Positions 17,118-24,562 of a DNA stretch of 35,878 bases are shown here, piece after piece (position 1 is the stretch's first letter; each line of letters starts with the position of its first letter). Both the position numbers and the translations under genes were made by a program. The notes beneath the pieces were generated by a model. It saw only the letters and a program-made list of their open reading frames with translations. It did no database searches and had not been told where the DNA came from. Source of the stretch: Candidatus Aerophobota bacterium (GTDB taxonomy: Bacteria > Aerophobota > Aerophobia > Aerophobales > B3-G15); assembly GCA_021162265.1 (NCBI GenBank), contig JAGGZA010000001.1:1-35878 (forward strand), read 5' to 3'.

Positions 17118-17951
17118 TTATCCTTTAATGGTATAATTTTTAAATCCTTTAACTGCCTCGACGACAGCTTTCTCTACAGGGATTCTTTCGACACTTGAGG
17201 CTCCAACGAAACCCTGCGCCCGTGTGTTTTCGTATAGATAACTTAAATTTTCAGGAACATCAAAAGGACCACCATGGGCAAGACATATTATATCGGGATT
17301 AACTTTCCTAACAGCATCAATCATTTCTTCCACTAACTTGCCAGCTTCTTCAAAAGGAACTGCCTTGAAACCTGTCATACCTCCTGCAGTTCCTCCACAA
17401 TGAACTATGAGACAATCAAGTCCTGCCTTGGCCATCTCAACTGCTTCATCAGTTCTAAAAGCATAAGCCATCGTGAATATATCCTTTTGATTTGCAGTTC
17501 TTATCAACTCTACTTCCCTGCCCATTCCTAAATTAACTGCCTCGTAAAGTTCTCGCCAGAGGGTACCTGGCTCATGGAAACCCATCGTAGGAAAATTTAT
17601 AATTCCTGAGTAACCTACAGCCATAAACTTATCTATAAGATAATCTAAGTCCCAATATCGAGGATCACATGCCTGAATTCCTGCTATAATAGGGGTATCC
17701 TGTACTACATTGAGAATTTCTTCAGCCATGCTAATGGTTATATTATTTGAATCTCCAAGAATAGTAGTAGGAAGACCTTTTAACCTGGATAATCCAGTGC
17801 TGTATACTATTATGAGGTCGGCTCCTCCCTTTTCCGCACATTTTGCTATTAAACCACAACTACTACCTGCTCCAACAATAGGAATTTTTTTGGCAATATT
17901 TTCTCTTAGTCTGCTTATAATCTCATCTCGCTTAAAAATTTTTCTCCCCAT
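17118..17951 (-). CDS. PEP-hydrolase-like TIM-barrel protein (Tm-1 C-terminal-type domain)
   Basis: This 277-residue TIM barrel belongs to the phosphoenolpyruvate-hydrolase-like family (Pfam PEP_hydrolase/TIM-barrel type). Motifs are 'GAGSSCGL' (27-34), 'AGIQACDP' (90-97), 'INFPTMGFHEPG' (118-129), 'HCGGTAGG' (184-191), 'LAHGGP' (224-229) and 'GASSVERIP' (250-258). A near-ideal AAAGGAGG lies 5 bases from the ATG. It directly follows a UPF0261 gene. In plant Tm-1 and fungal homologues these two domains are fused in one protein, so the products here probably act together. The biochemical reaction of bacterial members is poorly defined; the PEP-hydrolase name rests on fold similarity. Confidence 0.85.
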   Translation of the reverse strand: MGRKIFKRDEIISRLRENIAKKIPIVGAGSSCGLIAKCAEKGGADLIIVYSTGLSRLKGLPTTILGDSNNITISMAEEILNVVQDTPIIAGIQACDPRYWDLDYLIDKFMAVGYSGIINFPTMGFHEPGTLWRELYEAVNLGMGREVELIRTANQKDIFTMAYAFRTDEAVEMAKAGLDCLIVHCGGTAGGMTGFKAVPFEEAGKLVEEMIDAVRKVNPDIICLAHGGPFDVPENLSYLYENTRAQGFVGASSVERIPVEKAVVEAVKGFKNYTIKG

Positions 17952-17989
17952 TTTTTCCTCCTTTATTTTTAATTAATTTTGCATTCCTC

Positions 17990-19207
17990 TCATTTCTTTA
18001 CAGGAATCATCTTTTTTAAAAATTCAGCCATTTTCAAAGCAAATTCGGGATCATTAATGTGATTATCACATTTTACCAGCTCTACCTTAGAAGAAAGATG
18101 CTTCTCGAGTGATTGAATAAACGCCTTATCTGCTTCAGGATCATAAAATACCTTTCCTTCCGCATCCACAGAAGAGAATCCTCTCAAAGGAACAAAAAAT
18201 GCTACAGGACCTTTAGCCTTATTCAATTTTTCTGCAATAACTTTAGCTGCCTCTTCATTCTCTTCTCTTGTGGTTCTCATAAGGGTAACCATGGGATTAT
18301 GCTGATATAGTTTCCTCTTTTTAAATTTCTCCGGTATAGAACCTGCCCAAAAATTAACAAAATCTATTCCTCCGCAGGAAACTACCTGGGGGATGCCTTT
18401 TTCGCCAGCTGCCTCCAGACGAGTAGGCCCGGCATCGCAAACACCACCAACTAATCTATTTATTATCTCTACAGTAGTGACATCCAGAACCCCATCTATT
18501 AAACCATCCTGGATAGCTCCCTCCATTGCTCTCCCTCCACTACCTATGGCGTGAAAAACAACCACTTCGTAACCACTTTCTTCAAACTTCTCTCTGGCTT
18601 TGCTTACGCAGGGAGTAGTAACTCCCATCATGGTAGCTGCAATAAGAGGCTTTTCTAACAGCTTTTCTTCAAGTTTTCCACTCTTAACCATTCCAGCCAT
18701 AGCTGCAGCAGCATTACTAAATATTGTTCGAGAAATTCTATTTAATCCTGATATATCTGTAACCGAATACATCATGCTTATATCCTTTTCTCCTACAAAT
18801 CTACTCGTTTCTCCAGAAGCTACAGTAGAAACTATTAACTTAGGAACACCTATAGGAACTGCTTTCATAGCTGAAGAAGCCAGTCCGGTACCAGCTGATC
18901 CTCCCATGCCCATTATTCCTCCTATTTTGCCCTCAGAATATAGACGCTTAGCTAATGCAGCTACTCCTCTCATCATAGTCTCTACAGCTTTGCCTCGATC
19001 CCCTTTTGATTTCAACTCTTCAAGCTCGCCACCTCCTGCTTTAGCTACCTCTTCTCTCGATATATCAGGCTTAAAGAAGGGTTTCCCCACTATTCCAGCA
19101 TCTACAACTATCGTATCTACCCCTCTTTTCTCTAATTCCTCCTTAAGAAACTTGAATTCTTGTCCCTTTGTATCTAAAGTCCCTATTAACAGAACTTTGT
19201 CAGCCAT
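17990..19207 (-). CDS. Tm-1-like ATP-binding-domain protein, UPF0261 family
   Basis: This 405-residue UPF0261 protein starts at the ATG at 19207, 8 bases after GGAGG (an upstream in-frame GTG is less likely). It opens 'KVLLIGTLDTKGQEFKFLKEEL' and has 'GMGGSAGTGLASSAM' near 100-114, 'STVASGETSRFVG', 'MYSVTDISGLNRI' and 'GVTTPCVSKAREKFEESGYEVVVFHAIGSGGRAME'. This is the family containing the N-terminal half of tomato Tm-1, which binds ATP. It is next to the PEP-hydrolase-like gene, as in many genomes. The reaction is unknown. A role in metabolite breakdown is inferred from the cluster. Confidence 0.9.
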   Translation of the reverse strand: MADKVLLIGTLDTKGQEFKFLKEELEKRGVDTIVVDAGIVGKPFFKPDISREEVAKAGGGELEELKSKGDRGKAVETMMRGVAALAKRLYSEGKIGGIMGMGGSAGTGLASSAMKAVPIGVPKLIVSTVASGETSRFVGEKDISMMYSVTDISGLNRISRTIFSNAAAAMAGMVKSGKLEEKLLEKPLIAATMMGVTTPCVSKAREKFEESGYEVVVFHAIGSGGRAMEGAIQDGLIDGVLDVTTVEIINRLVGGVCDAGPTRLEAAGEKGIPQVVSCGGIDFVNFWAGSIPEKFKKRKLYQHNPMVTLMRTTREENEEAAKVIAEKLNKAKGPVAFFVPLRGFSSVDAEGKVFYDPEADKAFIQSLEKHLSSKVELVKCDNHINDPEFALKMAEFLKKMIPVKK

Positions 19208-19280
19208 AAGCTTCACCTCCTTCAGTACTTTCTCCCCCGCTCAACAATTTATTTATAGACCATTTAAAACTGACATTGTT

Positions 19281-20627
19281 TTACTTTTTGCCATAGACAT
19301 CTAAAAGATTCTTCCTGCAATTATTTTTACTTTGAATAATACTCCCCAGAAGACTCTTTATATCAGACATTCCTATCTTCTCTACATTTTCCAGATTTAA
19401 AAGTGTTTTTTCTATTTCTTCCTCCACAATTCCGTCTCCTGAATAAAGACAAACACCCTGCAAAGCCAACAAAGATGCTCTAATGCCGACTTCTACAGCT
19501 ACCATAGCTTTTGCCCAGCATCCTGGCTTTGCTCCATCACAGATAACTCCTGATAGAGAACCTATCACCACACTTAAACCATCCTCCACTTCTTTATCCT
19601 TACCACCATTAAGATACACCAGGCCAGCACATATACCGGAAGCTCCCGCTATGCTGGTCCCACATATAGAAGATATAGCACCAAGGTAAGACTTTACCTT
19701 CCCCACAATCAAGTTGCTGAGAGCTAAAGCTCTAAGAACCTCCTCTTCCTTCTTGCCCCATTTTTTACCTAAAAAGTAAACGGGAATAGTGGCAACTAAT
19801 CCCTGATTACCACTCCCCCAGGAAGTCATCACAGGTAACTGGATCCCTCTCATTCTACCTTCCACCGCTAAACCTGTAAGAATCTGAACTTCGGCTATAA
19901 AATCATCCTCGTATAATTCATTCCCCAACAAATTCGTCATTGAGTGTCCTGTATATCCGGAACAATCTTCCATACAATACTTGGCCATTTTCATATTAAT
20001 TTCTGCTCCCTCTCTAAGAAAAATGAGCTTATCTCCAGACAAACTTTTTACAGAGGAGTAAATTTCAGATATTGAAAGACCTCTCAAAAAATTATCTTCT
20101 TTATTGTTATGGTACCTTAAAGTAGAAGCATCAGATATACTTTCCATTTCCTGGTTGGAATAAAATTTCCTATCAACCATATTTGTATGCTTGTCAACTA
20201 TCAATGCTCTCCCTACCCCTTTAGTCGTATAAATCAATCCTTCTATAAACAGGCGATCTTTGGAATTGTCTATTACAACATCCACTTTATCTTCCAGAAC
20301 TAACCTTGCAGCCTTTTTAACTAAATCTTCCTTGAGATCGGAAAAAATATTAATCCCCTTCGCATAGTCACTGCAAAAATATCCAATAGCAGCTGCCAGT
20401 TCCACGCCACACATTTCTCCTGTCCCGGGAATTATAACTCCAGAGGCATTTCTGTATGTACCCGGATCCATCACTACTCTAATACTCTGAAAAATTCCTT
20501 TACTTACTGAATTAGCCCCAGAAACACACAACCCAACACTTGCCGGTTCAGTACAACCAGTTGCAATTAATAAGTTTTTCTTCAACAACTTTAAAAGCTT
20601 ATCTTCTTTCACCTTTTTCAGCTCCAT
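19281..20627 (-). CDS. UPF0597/CdsB-type Fe-S lyase (L-serine/L-cysteine lyase-like)
   Basis: This 448-residue protein belongs to the UPF0597 family (E. coli YhaM/CyuA, archaeal L-cysteine desulfidase), related to the alpha chain of Fe-S serine dehydratase. Family marks are 'ATGCTEPAS' with C25, 'VVMDPGTYRNASGVIIPGTGE', 'GYTGHSMT', 'ISSICGTSIAGASGIC' (C322, C333) and 'VICDGAKPGCWAKA' (C363, C370). Conserved cysteines probably hold an oxygen-sensitive [4Fe-4S] cluster that removes water or sulfide from an amino acid. Its ATG lies inside the end of the regulator gene (29-base overlap) without a good ribosome binding site. A GTG at 20612 behind GGAG is a possible alternative start. The overlap ties it closely to the regulator. 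Confidence 0.88.
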   Translation of the reverse strand: MELKKVKEDKLLKLLKKNLLIATGCTEPASVGLCVSGANSVSKGIFQSIRVVMDPGTYRNASGVIIPGTGEMCGVELAAAIGYFCSDYAKGINIFSDLKEDLVKKAARLVLEDKVDVVIDNSKDRLFIEGLIYTTKGVGRALIVDKHTNMVDRKFYSNQEMESISDASTLRYHNNKEDNFLRGLSISEIYSSVKSLSGDKLIFLREGAEINMKMAKYCMEDCSGYTGHSMTNLLGNELYEDDFIAEVQILTGLAVEGRMRGIQLPVMTSWGSGNQGLVATIPVYFLGKKWGKKEEEVLRALALSNLIVGKVKSYLGAISSICGTSIAGASGICAGLVYLNGGKDKEVEDGLSVVIGSLSGVICDGAKPGCWAKAMVAVEVGIRASLLALQGVCLYSGDGIVEEEIEKTLLNLENVEKIGMSDIKSLLGSIIQSKNNCRKNLLDVYGKK

Positions 20628-21267
20628 ATTTTTTAATCAATTCTCGAGCAGTTTGCTTAACATTTTCAATATGTCTTTCTAATATTCTTTTGGCTTTCTC
20701 CAAGTCTCTATCTTTTAAAGCATCTAACAACTGAAGATGCTCATCAAAGGATTCCTTTCCTTTTGGATGAATGGATAGCAGCATCTCAATGTAGTCATCA
20801 ATTCTGGAATAAGCTTCCTGCAATTTCTTATTCCCACAGTTATTAATTATCAAAAGGTGAGGACTTTCCTCTTTCAGAAACTTAACCCCCTTGCTTCCCT
20901 TTATTATTCTACCCGATGATTGAAGAGTTCTTTCTCTATGAGCTTCAAGTTCGCCATTTTTTATGTTATTTATAGCCTTTTCTAATGCACCAATTTCCAG
21001 AATTTTTCTCAATTCATAAATATCTTCTATATCCTGAAGAGTAAAAGTTCTCACATAATACCCTACCCTTGGTGAAACAGTAATCATACCTCTTTGGGCA
21101 AGTCTATTTAAAGCATCTCTTATTGGAGTAGCACTTATACCAAATTCTTTCTTAAGTTCAGTCACATTTATTTTCTGACCTAAGGCCAGTTCTCCACCTA
21201 CTATTCTTTCGTAAATTATTTCTTCTAATCTATCCACTAAACTTTTATTTAATTCTTCTTTTACCAT
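20599..21267 (-). CDS. GntR-family transcriptional regulator (FadR/FCD subgroup)
   Basis: This 222-residue regulator has an N-terminal winged helix-turn-helix (about residues 8-72: 'YERIVGGELALGQKINVTELKKEFGISATPIRDALNRLAQRGMI') and a C-terminal all-helical FCD ligand domain. The metal-ligand histidines expected in FCD proteins are visible in 'SPHLLIINNCGN', 'DEHLQLLDAL' and 'ERHIENV'. FCD regulators usually sense small carboxylates and release DNA when the ligand binds. It is the first gene of the catabolic cluster and overlaps the next gene. Its own promoter carries a double palindrome, so self-repression is likely. The effector is unknown but is presumably a substrate or intermediate of the cluster. 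Confidence 0.93.
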   Translation of the reverse strand: MVKEELNKSLVDRLEEIIYERIVGGELALGQKINVTELKKEFGISATPIRDALNRLAQRGMITVSPRVGYYVRTFTLQDIEDIYELRKILEIGALEKAINNIKNGELEAHRERTLQSSGRIIKGSKGVKFLKEESPHLLIINNCGNKKLQEAYSRIDDYIEMLLSIHPKGKESFDEHLQLLDALKDRDLEKAKRILERHIENVKQTARELIKKYGAEKGERR

Positions 21268-21639
21268 TTTTCCCCATTGATATGTGATGTATCACAGATA
21301 AAGTATCACATATCAAAGATTATGTCAAGATTAATCTCAAGAATTTGCTTTACAAAATTTAAAAGGAATAGATTTAGATATAGCTATATACAGGTAGTCA
21401 CAATCTTAATATCATAAATCCTGTCAATTAGATAAGTTAATCACACCAAAATCAACGAAGTGGACAAAGAGGAAAAATAATTAATCCTGGTATAGCAAAG
21501 GACTATGCATTAAAACTCAGGATAACTCTGACACATTCTTATCCCCAAGATAACATCCCTGCCAAATGCCTAATCTCTCTTTAAAATACCGTAAGAAAAA
21601 AATCTCCAAGGAAAGATAAAACCTAAAAACTAACGGAAC
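21268..21639. other. 372-base intergenic region upstream of the GntR regulator
   Basis: This gap separates the acyltransferase stop from the regulator start. The part nearest the regulator (21268-21330) holds the promoter and operator described separately. The remainder is AT-rich with no recognisable gene, no tRNA-like fold and no clear terminator. A 12-bp palindrome ATATAGCTATAT at 21378-21389 and another TTGACA (minus strand, 21428-21423) without a convincing -10 are the only other marks. Confidence 0.6.
21277..21328 (-). promoter_or_regulatory. Promoter and GntR operator of the catabolic cluster
   Basis: On the minus strand TTGACA (21328-21323) is followed after 17 bases by TACTTT (21305-21300), a plausible sigma-70 promoter about 35 bases before the regulator ATG. 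A perfect 12-bp inverted repeat, TTGATATGTGAT at 21277-21288 and its complement at 21305-21316, spans the -10 and lies in the -35/-10 spacer. The left arm also forms a tight inner palindrome, TGTGAT-GT-ATCACA, at 21283-21296. Such TGTGAT/ATCACA sites fit GntR-family operators. A bound dimer or two dimers would block RNA polymerase, giving self-repression. Confidence 0.75.
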
Positions 21640-22458
21640 TTAATTTGGGAGGTCTCGTATTTTTTCCCTGGTCAATCCAAGCAAAGCTCTGGTTACTTCC
21701 TCCTCCTTTGTCTCAAGAGAATCACCGGGCTTCACGCTTATAGATTTACCAAAAGATACCGTAATATTATTAAAAGGAAAGGGAATGAAATGATTGTCCC
21801 ATCGCTTCTTCAATATAAATCCCTTACGACCCTCTATCCTTAAAGGCACAATTTTAGCTCCCGTTTTTTGAGCGATATAGATTATTCCGGGTTTAGTTTT
21901 ATAAGCAGGCCCCTGAGGACCATCAACGGCAATAAATAATGAACAACCCTGTTTAACTACCTTGATAAGCTTTAATATTGATTTTCCACTCTTAGACGTC
22001 CGTACTATACGATAATTAAAGGTGGAAAATAGTTGGGCTATATAATTTCCCCTGAAGGACCAATGAACTAATACCACCCTGTTGCTCATACGAAGAGAGG
22101 TAAGCAACAATGTGTAATTACCATGCCAGAAAGCAAAAATGATATTTCCTTTATCGCTTACTTCCAGATTCTCTTTGCCAACAATAGTAACCTTGCTAGT
22201 CCTGGAGATGAGAAGAAGAATCAACTGAACAAGGCAAATGGGGGTTTTAAACACCACAACATACCAGAGAATCTTTTGAAGAAGAAATCTATAGAATACC
22301 CTGCGGATTGCCAGATTTAAAAGTATGTGTTTTCCAACTACTTCGTACAGGTTTTGTTCAATAACAACATTTACGAAAACCCCCATTATAAGCCTGAGAA
22401 CCAATAACTTTAGGACCAGTAACTTCACATAATTTTTATAGGTAATGTAGTTTATCAT
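21640..22458 (-). CDS. DUF374-type lysophospholipid/lipid A acyltransferase-like protein
   Basis: This 272-residue membrane-associated acyltransferase of the DUF374/lysophospholipid acyltransferase family has hydrophobic N-terminal segments up to about residue 95. These are followed by 'GNIIFAFWHGNYTLLLTSLR' (the His of the acyltransferase motif), 'NYRIVRTSKSGKSILKLIKVVKQG' and 'FIAVDGPQGPAYKTKPGIIYIAQKTGAKIVPLRIEG'. The family is found mainly in bacteria with an outer membrane and is thought to acylate lipid A precursors or related lipids. The N-terminus is uncertain because several in-frame ATGs occur in the first 25 codons. It sits alone between the RRM gene and the catabolic cluster. Confidence 0.85.
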   Translation of the reverse strand: MINYITYKNYVKLLVLKLLVLRLIMGVFVNVVIEQNLYEVVGKHILLNLAIRRVFYRFLLQKILWYVVVFKTPICLVQLILLLISRTSKVTIVGKENLEVSDKGNIIFAFWHGNYTLLLTSLRMSNRVVLVHWSFRGNYIAQLFSTFNYRIVRTSKSGKSILKLIKVVKQGCSLFIAVDGPQGPAYKTKPGIIYIAQKTGAKIVPLRIEGRKGFILKKRWDNHFIPFPFNNITVSFGKSISVKPGDSLETKEEEVTRALLGLTREKIRDLPN

Positions 22459-22553
22459 CGATGCCCTCTTAGCATAAGATAGTTAAACGACGTAAACTTA
22501 CTTTTTTTCTCTTAGTTTGTTACAGGACCTATTTTTCCCTTTTCAAAATGTAT

Positions 22554-22826
22554 TTAATATCGTCGGAATCCGCTATTCTTTCGAGGTCGAGCTTCATTAA
22601 CAATCATTTCTCTCTCCTGAAACATCTTTCCATTAAGAGACTTAACTGCTCTATCTGCATCTTCGCCAGAACTAAATTCTACAAAACCAAAGCCCCTGGA
22701 TTTTCCACTATCCCGATCAGTAACCAGCTTAACTTCGGTCACTGTCGTAAACTCCTTAAAGAGATCTTTAAGGTCATCCTCGGTTGCCTTGTAGGAAAGA
22801 TTTCCTACATAGAGTTTTTTACTCAT
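22554..22826 (-). CDS. Small RRM-type RNA-binding protein
   Basis: This 90-residue single RNA recognition motif protein has RNP2 LYVGNL at residues 5-10 and RNP1 RGFGFVEF at 44-51, both intact with the aromatic residues that stack on RNA bases. The ATG at 22826 follows AAGGAG by 5 bases; a GTG six codons upstream is inside a hairpin and is rejected. Bacterial RRM proteins of this size (cyanobacterial Rbp-like) bind single-stranded RNA and are often cold- or stress-regulated. The C-terminus ends in a short basic, Arg/Gly-containing tail. A promoter about 180 bases upstream and a stem-loop just before the ribosome binding site suggest post-transcriptional control. Confidence 0.93.
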   Translation of the reverse strand: MSKKLYVGNLSYKATEDDLKDLFKEFTTVTEVKLVTDRDSGKSRGFGFVEFSSGEDADRAVKSLNGKMFQEREMIVNEARPRKNSGFRRY

Positions 22827-22840
22827 TCTTTCTCCTTTTT

Positions 22841-22861
22841 CCACTACCTTCCAGGTAGTGG
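22841..22861 (-). promoter_or_regulatory. Stem-loop directly upstream of the RRM gene's ribosome binding site
   Basis: This is a perfect 8-bp inverted repeat, CCACTACC and GGTAGTGG, with a 5-base loop (TGGAA on the transcript). Its 3' edge lies only a few A residues before the AAGGAG ribosome binding site. It is not followed by a T-run, so it is unlikely to be a terminator. It could be a binding site for the RRM protein itself, a block on ribosome entry at low temperature, or an mRNA stabiliser. The function is inferred. Confidence 0.55.
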
Positions 22862-23007
22862 GTTATTTTCTCTGTAAAATACTTATTATCACAATCATAA
22901 ACTAAAGAGATTTTTGCTCTCAGGGTAAGCTATTGTTATAAGGACAGATAACTCTGGCAGGCCCTACATATAGTAGCTACTCTGATTGCCAAAAAACACT
23001 TGTAATA

Positions 23008-23035
23008 AGTGTATACTATCTTATTTTTTTGTCAA
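23008..23035 (-). promoter_or_regulatory. Predicted sigma-70 promoter of the RRM gene
   Basis: TTGACA (23035-23030, minus strand) and TACACT (23013-23008) are separated by 16 bases of A/T-rich DNA. Transcription from here would give an untranslated leader of roughly 175 bases before the RRM ATG. The leader contains several short inverted repeats, including GTTAT/ATAAC with an 8-base loop and the perfect hairpin at the ribosome binding site. Confidence 0.5.
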
Positions 23036-23056
23036 CATGCAAACGCAGATTTGTCA

Positions 23057-24490
23057 TTAATAGATTTTTTTATACCTGTCGAAGTTAAAATTTTTCTCCA
23101 CAAAAAGCCTCACGCAGATATCTACTATCTCAGGATCATATAGAACACCTTTATTTTTTAATATTTCCTCAAGTGCCTTATCTACACCAAGGGCTGGACG
23201 GTAAGGACGATCAGAGGACATAGCTTCAACAACATCAGCTACAGCTAAAATTCTTGCTTCGAGTATAATATCGTCATCTGATAATCCCCGAGGATATCCT
23301 GAACCATCAAGCCTTTCATGGTGCTGAAGTATAATCTCTGCAACTGGCCAGGGAAAATGAACCTCTCTTAAAATTTCACATCCCACCTGAGGATGGGTTT
23401 TTACTATTTCTAATTCCTTCTCCTCTAATTTACCGGGCTTGTTAAGGATATCAGTTGGTATATGTATCTTTCCAATGTCATGTATTTTAGCAGCAAAACA
23501 GAGATTATCTACCTTCTCCTCCTCTAATCCCAACTCTTCAGCTATGGCACAGATAAGTTGAGCTACTTTTTGCTGATGAATAAATGTATAAGAATCCTTT
23601 GCTTTAACTATTCTTGCCATAGTGTAAATGATATCCTCTATACTTCCTTTCAACATCCTGAGGTCCCTTTTAATTTCTCTTTCCTGATCAGAGTTACCTT
23701 TGATCACACCAGTTGAGGGACTCTTTAAACTTTTGCCACTCATATACGGAGCATATCGTTGATAGTTATTCTTACCTTTACGTTTTACCCAATACATAGC
23801 TATATCGGCATTTTTTATAAGTATTTCAGCATTTTTGCCATCATAAGGATAAATAGCAATACCAGCACTTGCCGTAATATGGATCTTTTTATCTTCAATA
23901 AAAAATGGTTCCTGAAAAGCTTTGATAATTCTTCCAGAAACTACAAATACATCTTCCACTAAACTAATACCCGGTAATATTAATATAAATTCATCACCTC
24001 CTATTCGAGCAACAGTATCGTCTCTGCGCAATATATTAACCAATCGCTCACCAACACTTCTTAGAAGCTTATCACCTATTTTGTGTCCAAACATATCATT
24101 AACATTTTTAAAAAAGTCCAAATCAAGCAAAATCAAAGCCAGCTTTTTTCGAGTACGCTGGACACGAGCCAGCTCAATATTGAGCCGGTCATTAAACAAC
24201 GCCCTGTTAGCCAGGCCGGTTAAAATATCGTGAGTAGCTATGTATGCAAGTTCCTCCTCCCTTTTCCTGCGTTGGACAAGGCTTCTTGATATTAATATAC
24301 CAAATATAATAAAACCTCCCAATACCACCAATCGTGGATAAAGTCTTTGAATGGATAAATCAAAAATTAACAGCCTCCAGAATGACTCTTGAGATATGGA
24401 AAGATAGCTTATAAGAGCATCAATTACCCAAAAAAGTATCCCGTAAACAATTGAAAGAATAATAATCCTGTCAATTTTTATAAATTGCAT
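23057..24490 (-). CDS. GGDEF plus HD-GYP c-di-GMP signalling protein
   Basis: This 477-residue membrane-anchored protein combines both sides of cyclic-di-GMP turnover. Two transmembrane helices lie within residues 8-31 and 53-71. A GGDEF domain (about 80-245) has an intact GGDEF at 164-168 and an RRDD sequence at 155-158 that fits the RxxD inhibitory site. A C-terminal HD-GYP domain (about 275-470) has the HD pair at 337-338, 'THPQVGCEIL', and 'HHERLDGSGYP' at 390-400. Both catalytic centres look complete, so it could make and degrade c-di-GMP. It is the last gene after galT and a GAF/kinase-like gene. The ribosome binding site is GAGG. Confidence 0.94.
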   Translation of the reverse strand: MQFIKIDRIIILSIVYGILFWVIDALISYLSISQESFWRLLIFDLSIQRLYPRLVVLGGFIIFGILISRSLVQRRKREEELAYIATHDILTGLANRALFNDRLNIELARVQRTRKKLALILLDLDFFKNVNDMFGHKIGDKLLRSVGERLVNILRRDDTVARIGGDEFILILPGISLVEDVFVVSGRIIKAFQEPFFIEDKKIHITASAGIAIYPYDGKNAEILIKNADIAMYWVKRKGKNNYQRYAPYMSGKSLKSPSTGVIKGNSDQEREIKRDLRMLKGSIEDIIYTMARIVKAKDSYTFIHQQKVAQLICAIAEELGLEEEKVDNLCFAAKIHDIGKIHIPTDILNKPGKLEEKELEIVKTHPQVGCEILREVHFPWPVAEIILQHHERLDGSGYPRGLSDDDIILEARILAVADVVEAMSSDRPYRPALGVDKALEEILKNKGVLYDPEIVDICVRLFVEKNFNFDRYKKIY

Positions 24491-24562
24491 GCACTGTCCT
24501 CATTATCCATAGAACTTAAGCACCAAATAACTAATTTTCTAAAATAAAAGGTAAGATTATCT

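Noticed and set aside
18600..19304. Plus-strand open frame of 234 codons
   Set aside because: It is antisense to the well-supported UPF0261 gene, its translation is Ser/Pro/Ile-rich with no family motifs, and it has no ribosome binding site. It is a codon-bias shadow.
21378..21389. 12-bp palindrome ATATAGCTATAT
   Set aside because: It is AT-only apart from the centre and not positioned against a convincing promoter; such palindromes are expected by chance in AT-rich intergenic DNA.
22827..22844. GTG start for the RRM protein six codons upstream
   Set aside because: It falls inside the perfect hairpin and includes the ribosome binding site of the ATG at 22826 as coding sequence; the RRM fold starts at the later ATG.
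21521..22955. Shared 10-mer GATAACTCTG in two intergenic regions (about 21523 and 22947)
   Set aside because: Many 10-mers recur by chance in 36 kb, and the flanking bases do not match beyond a few positions.
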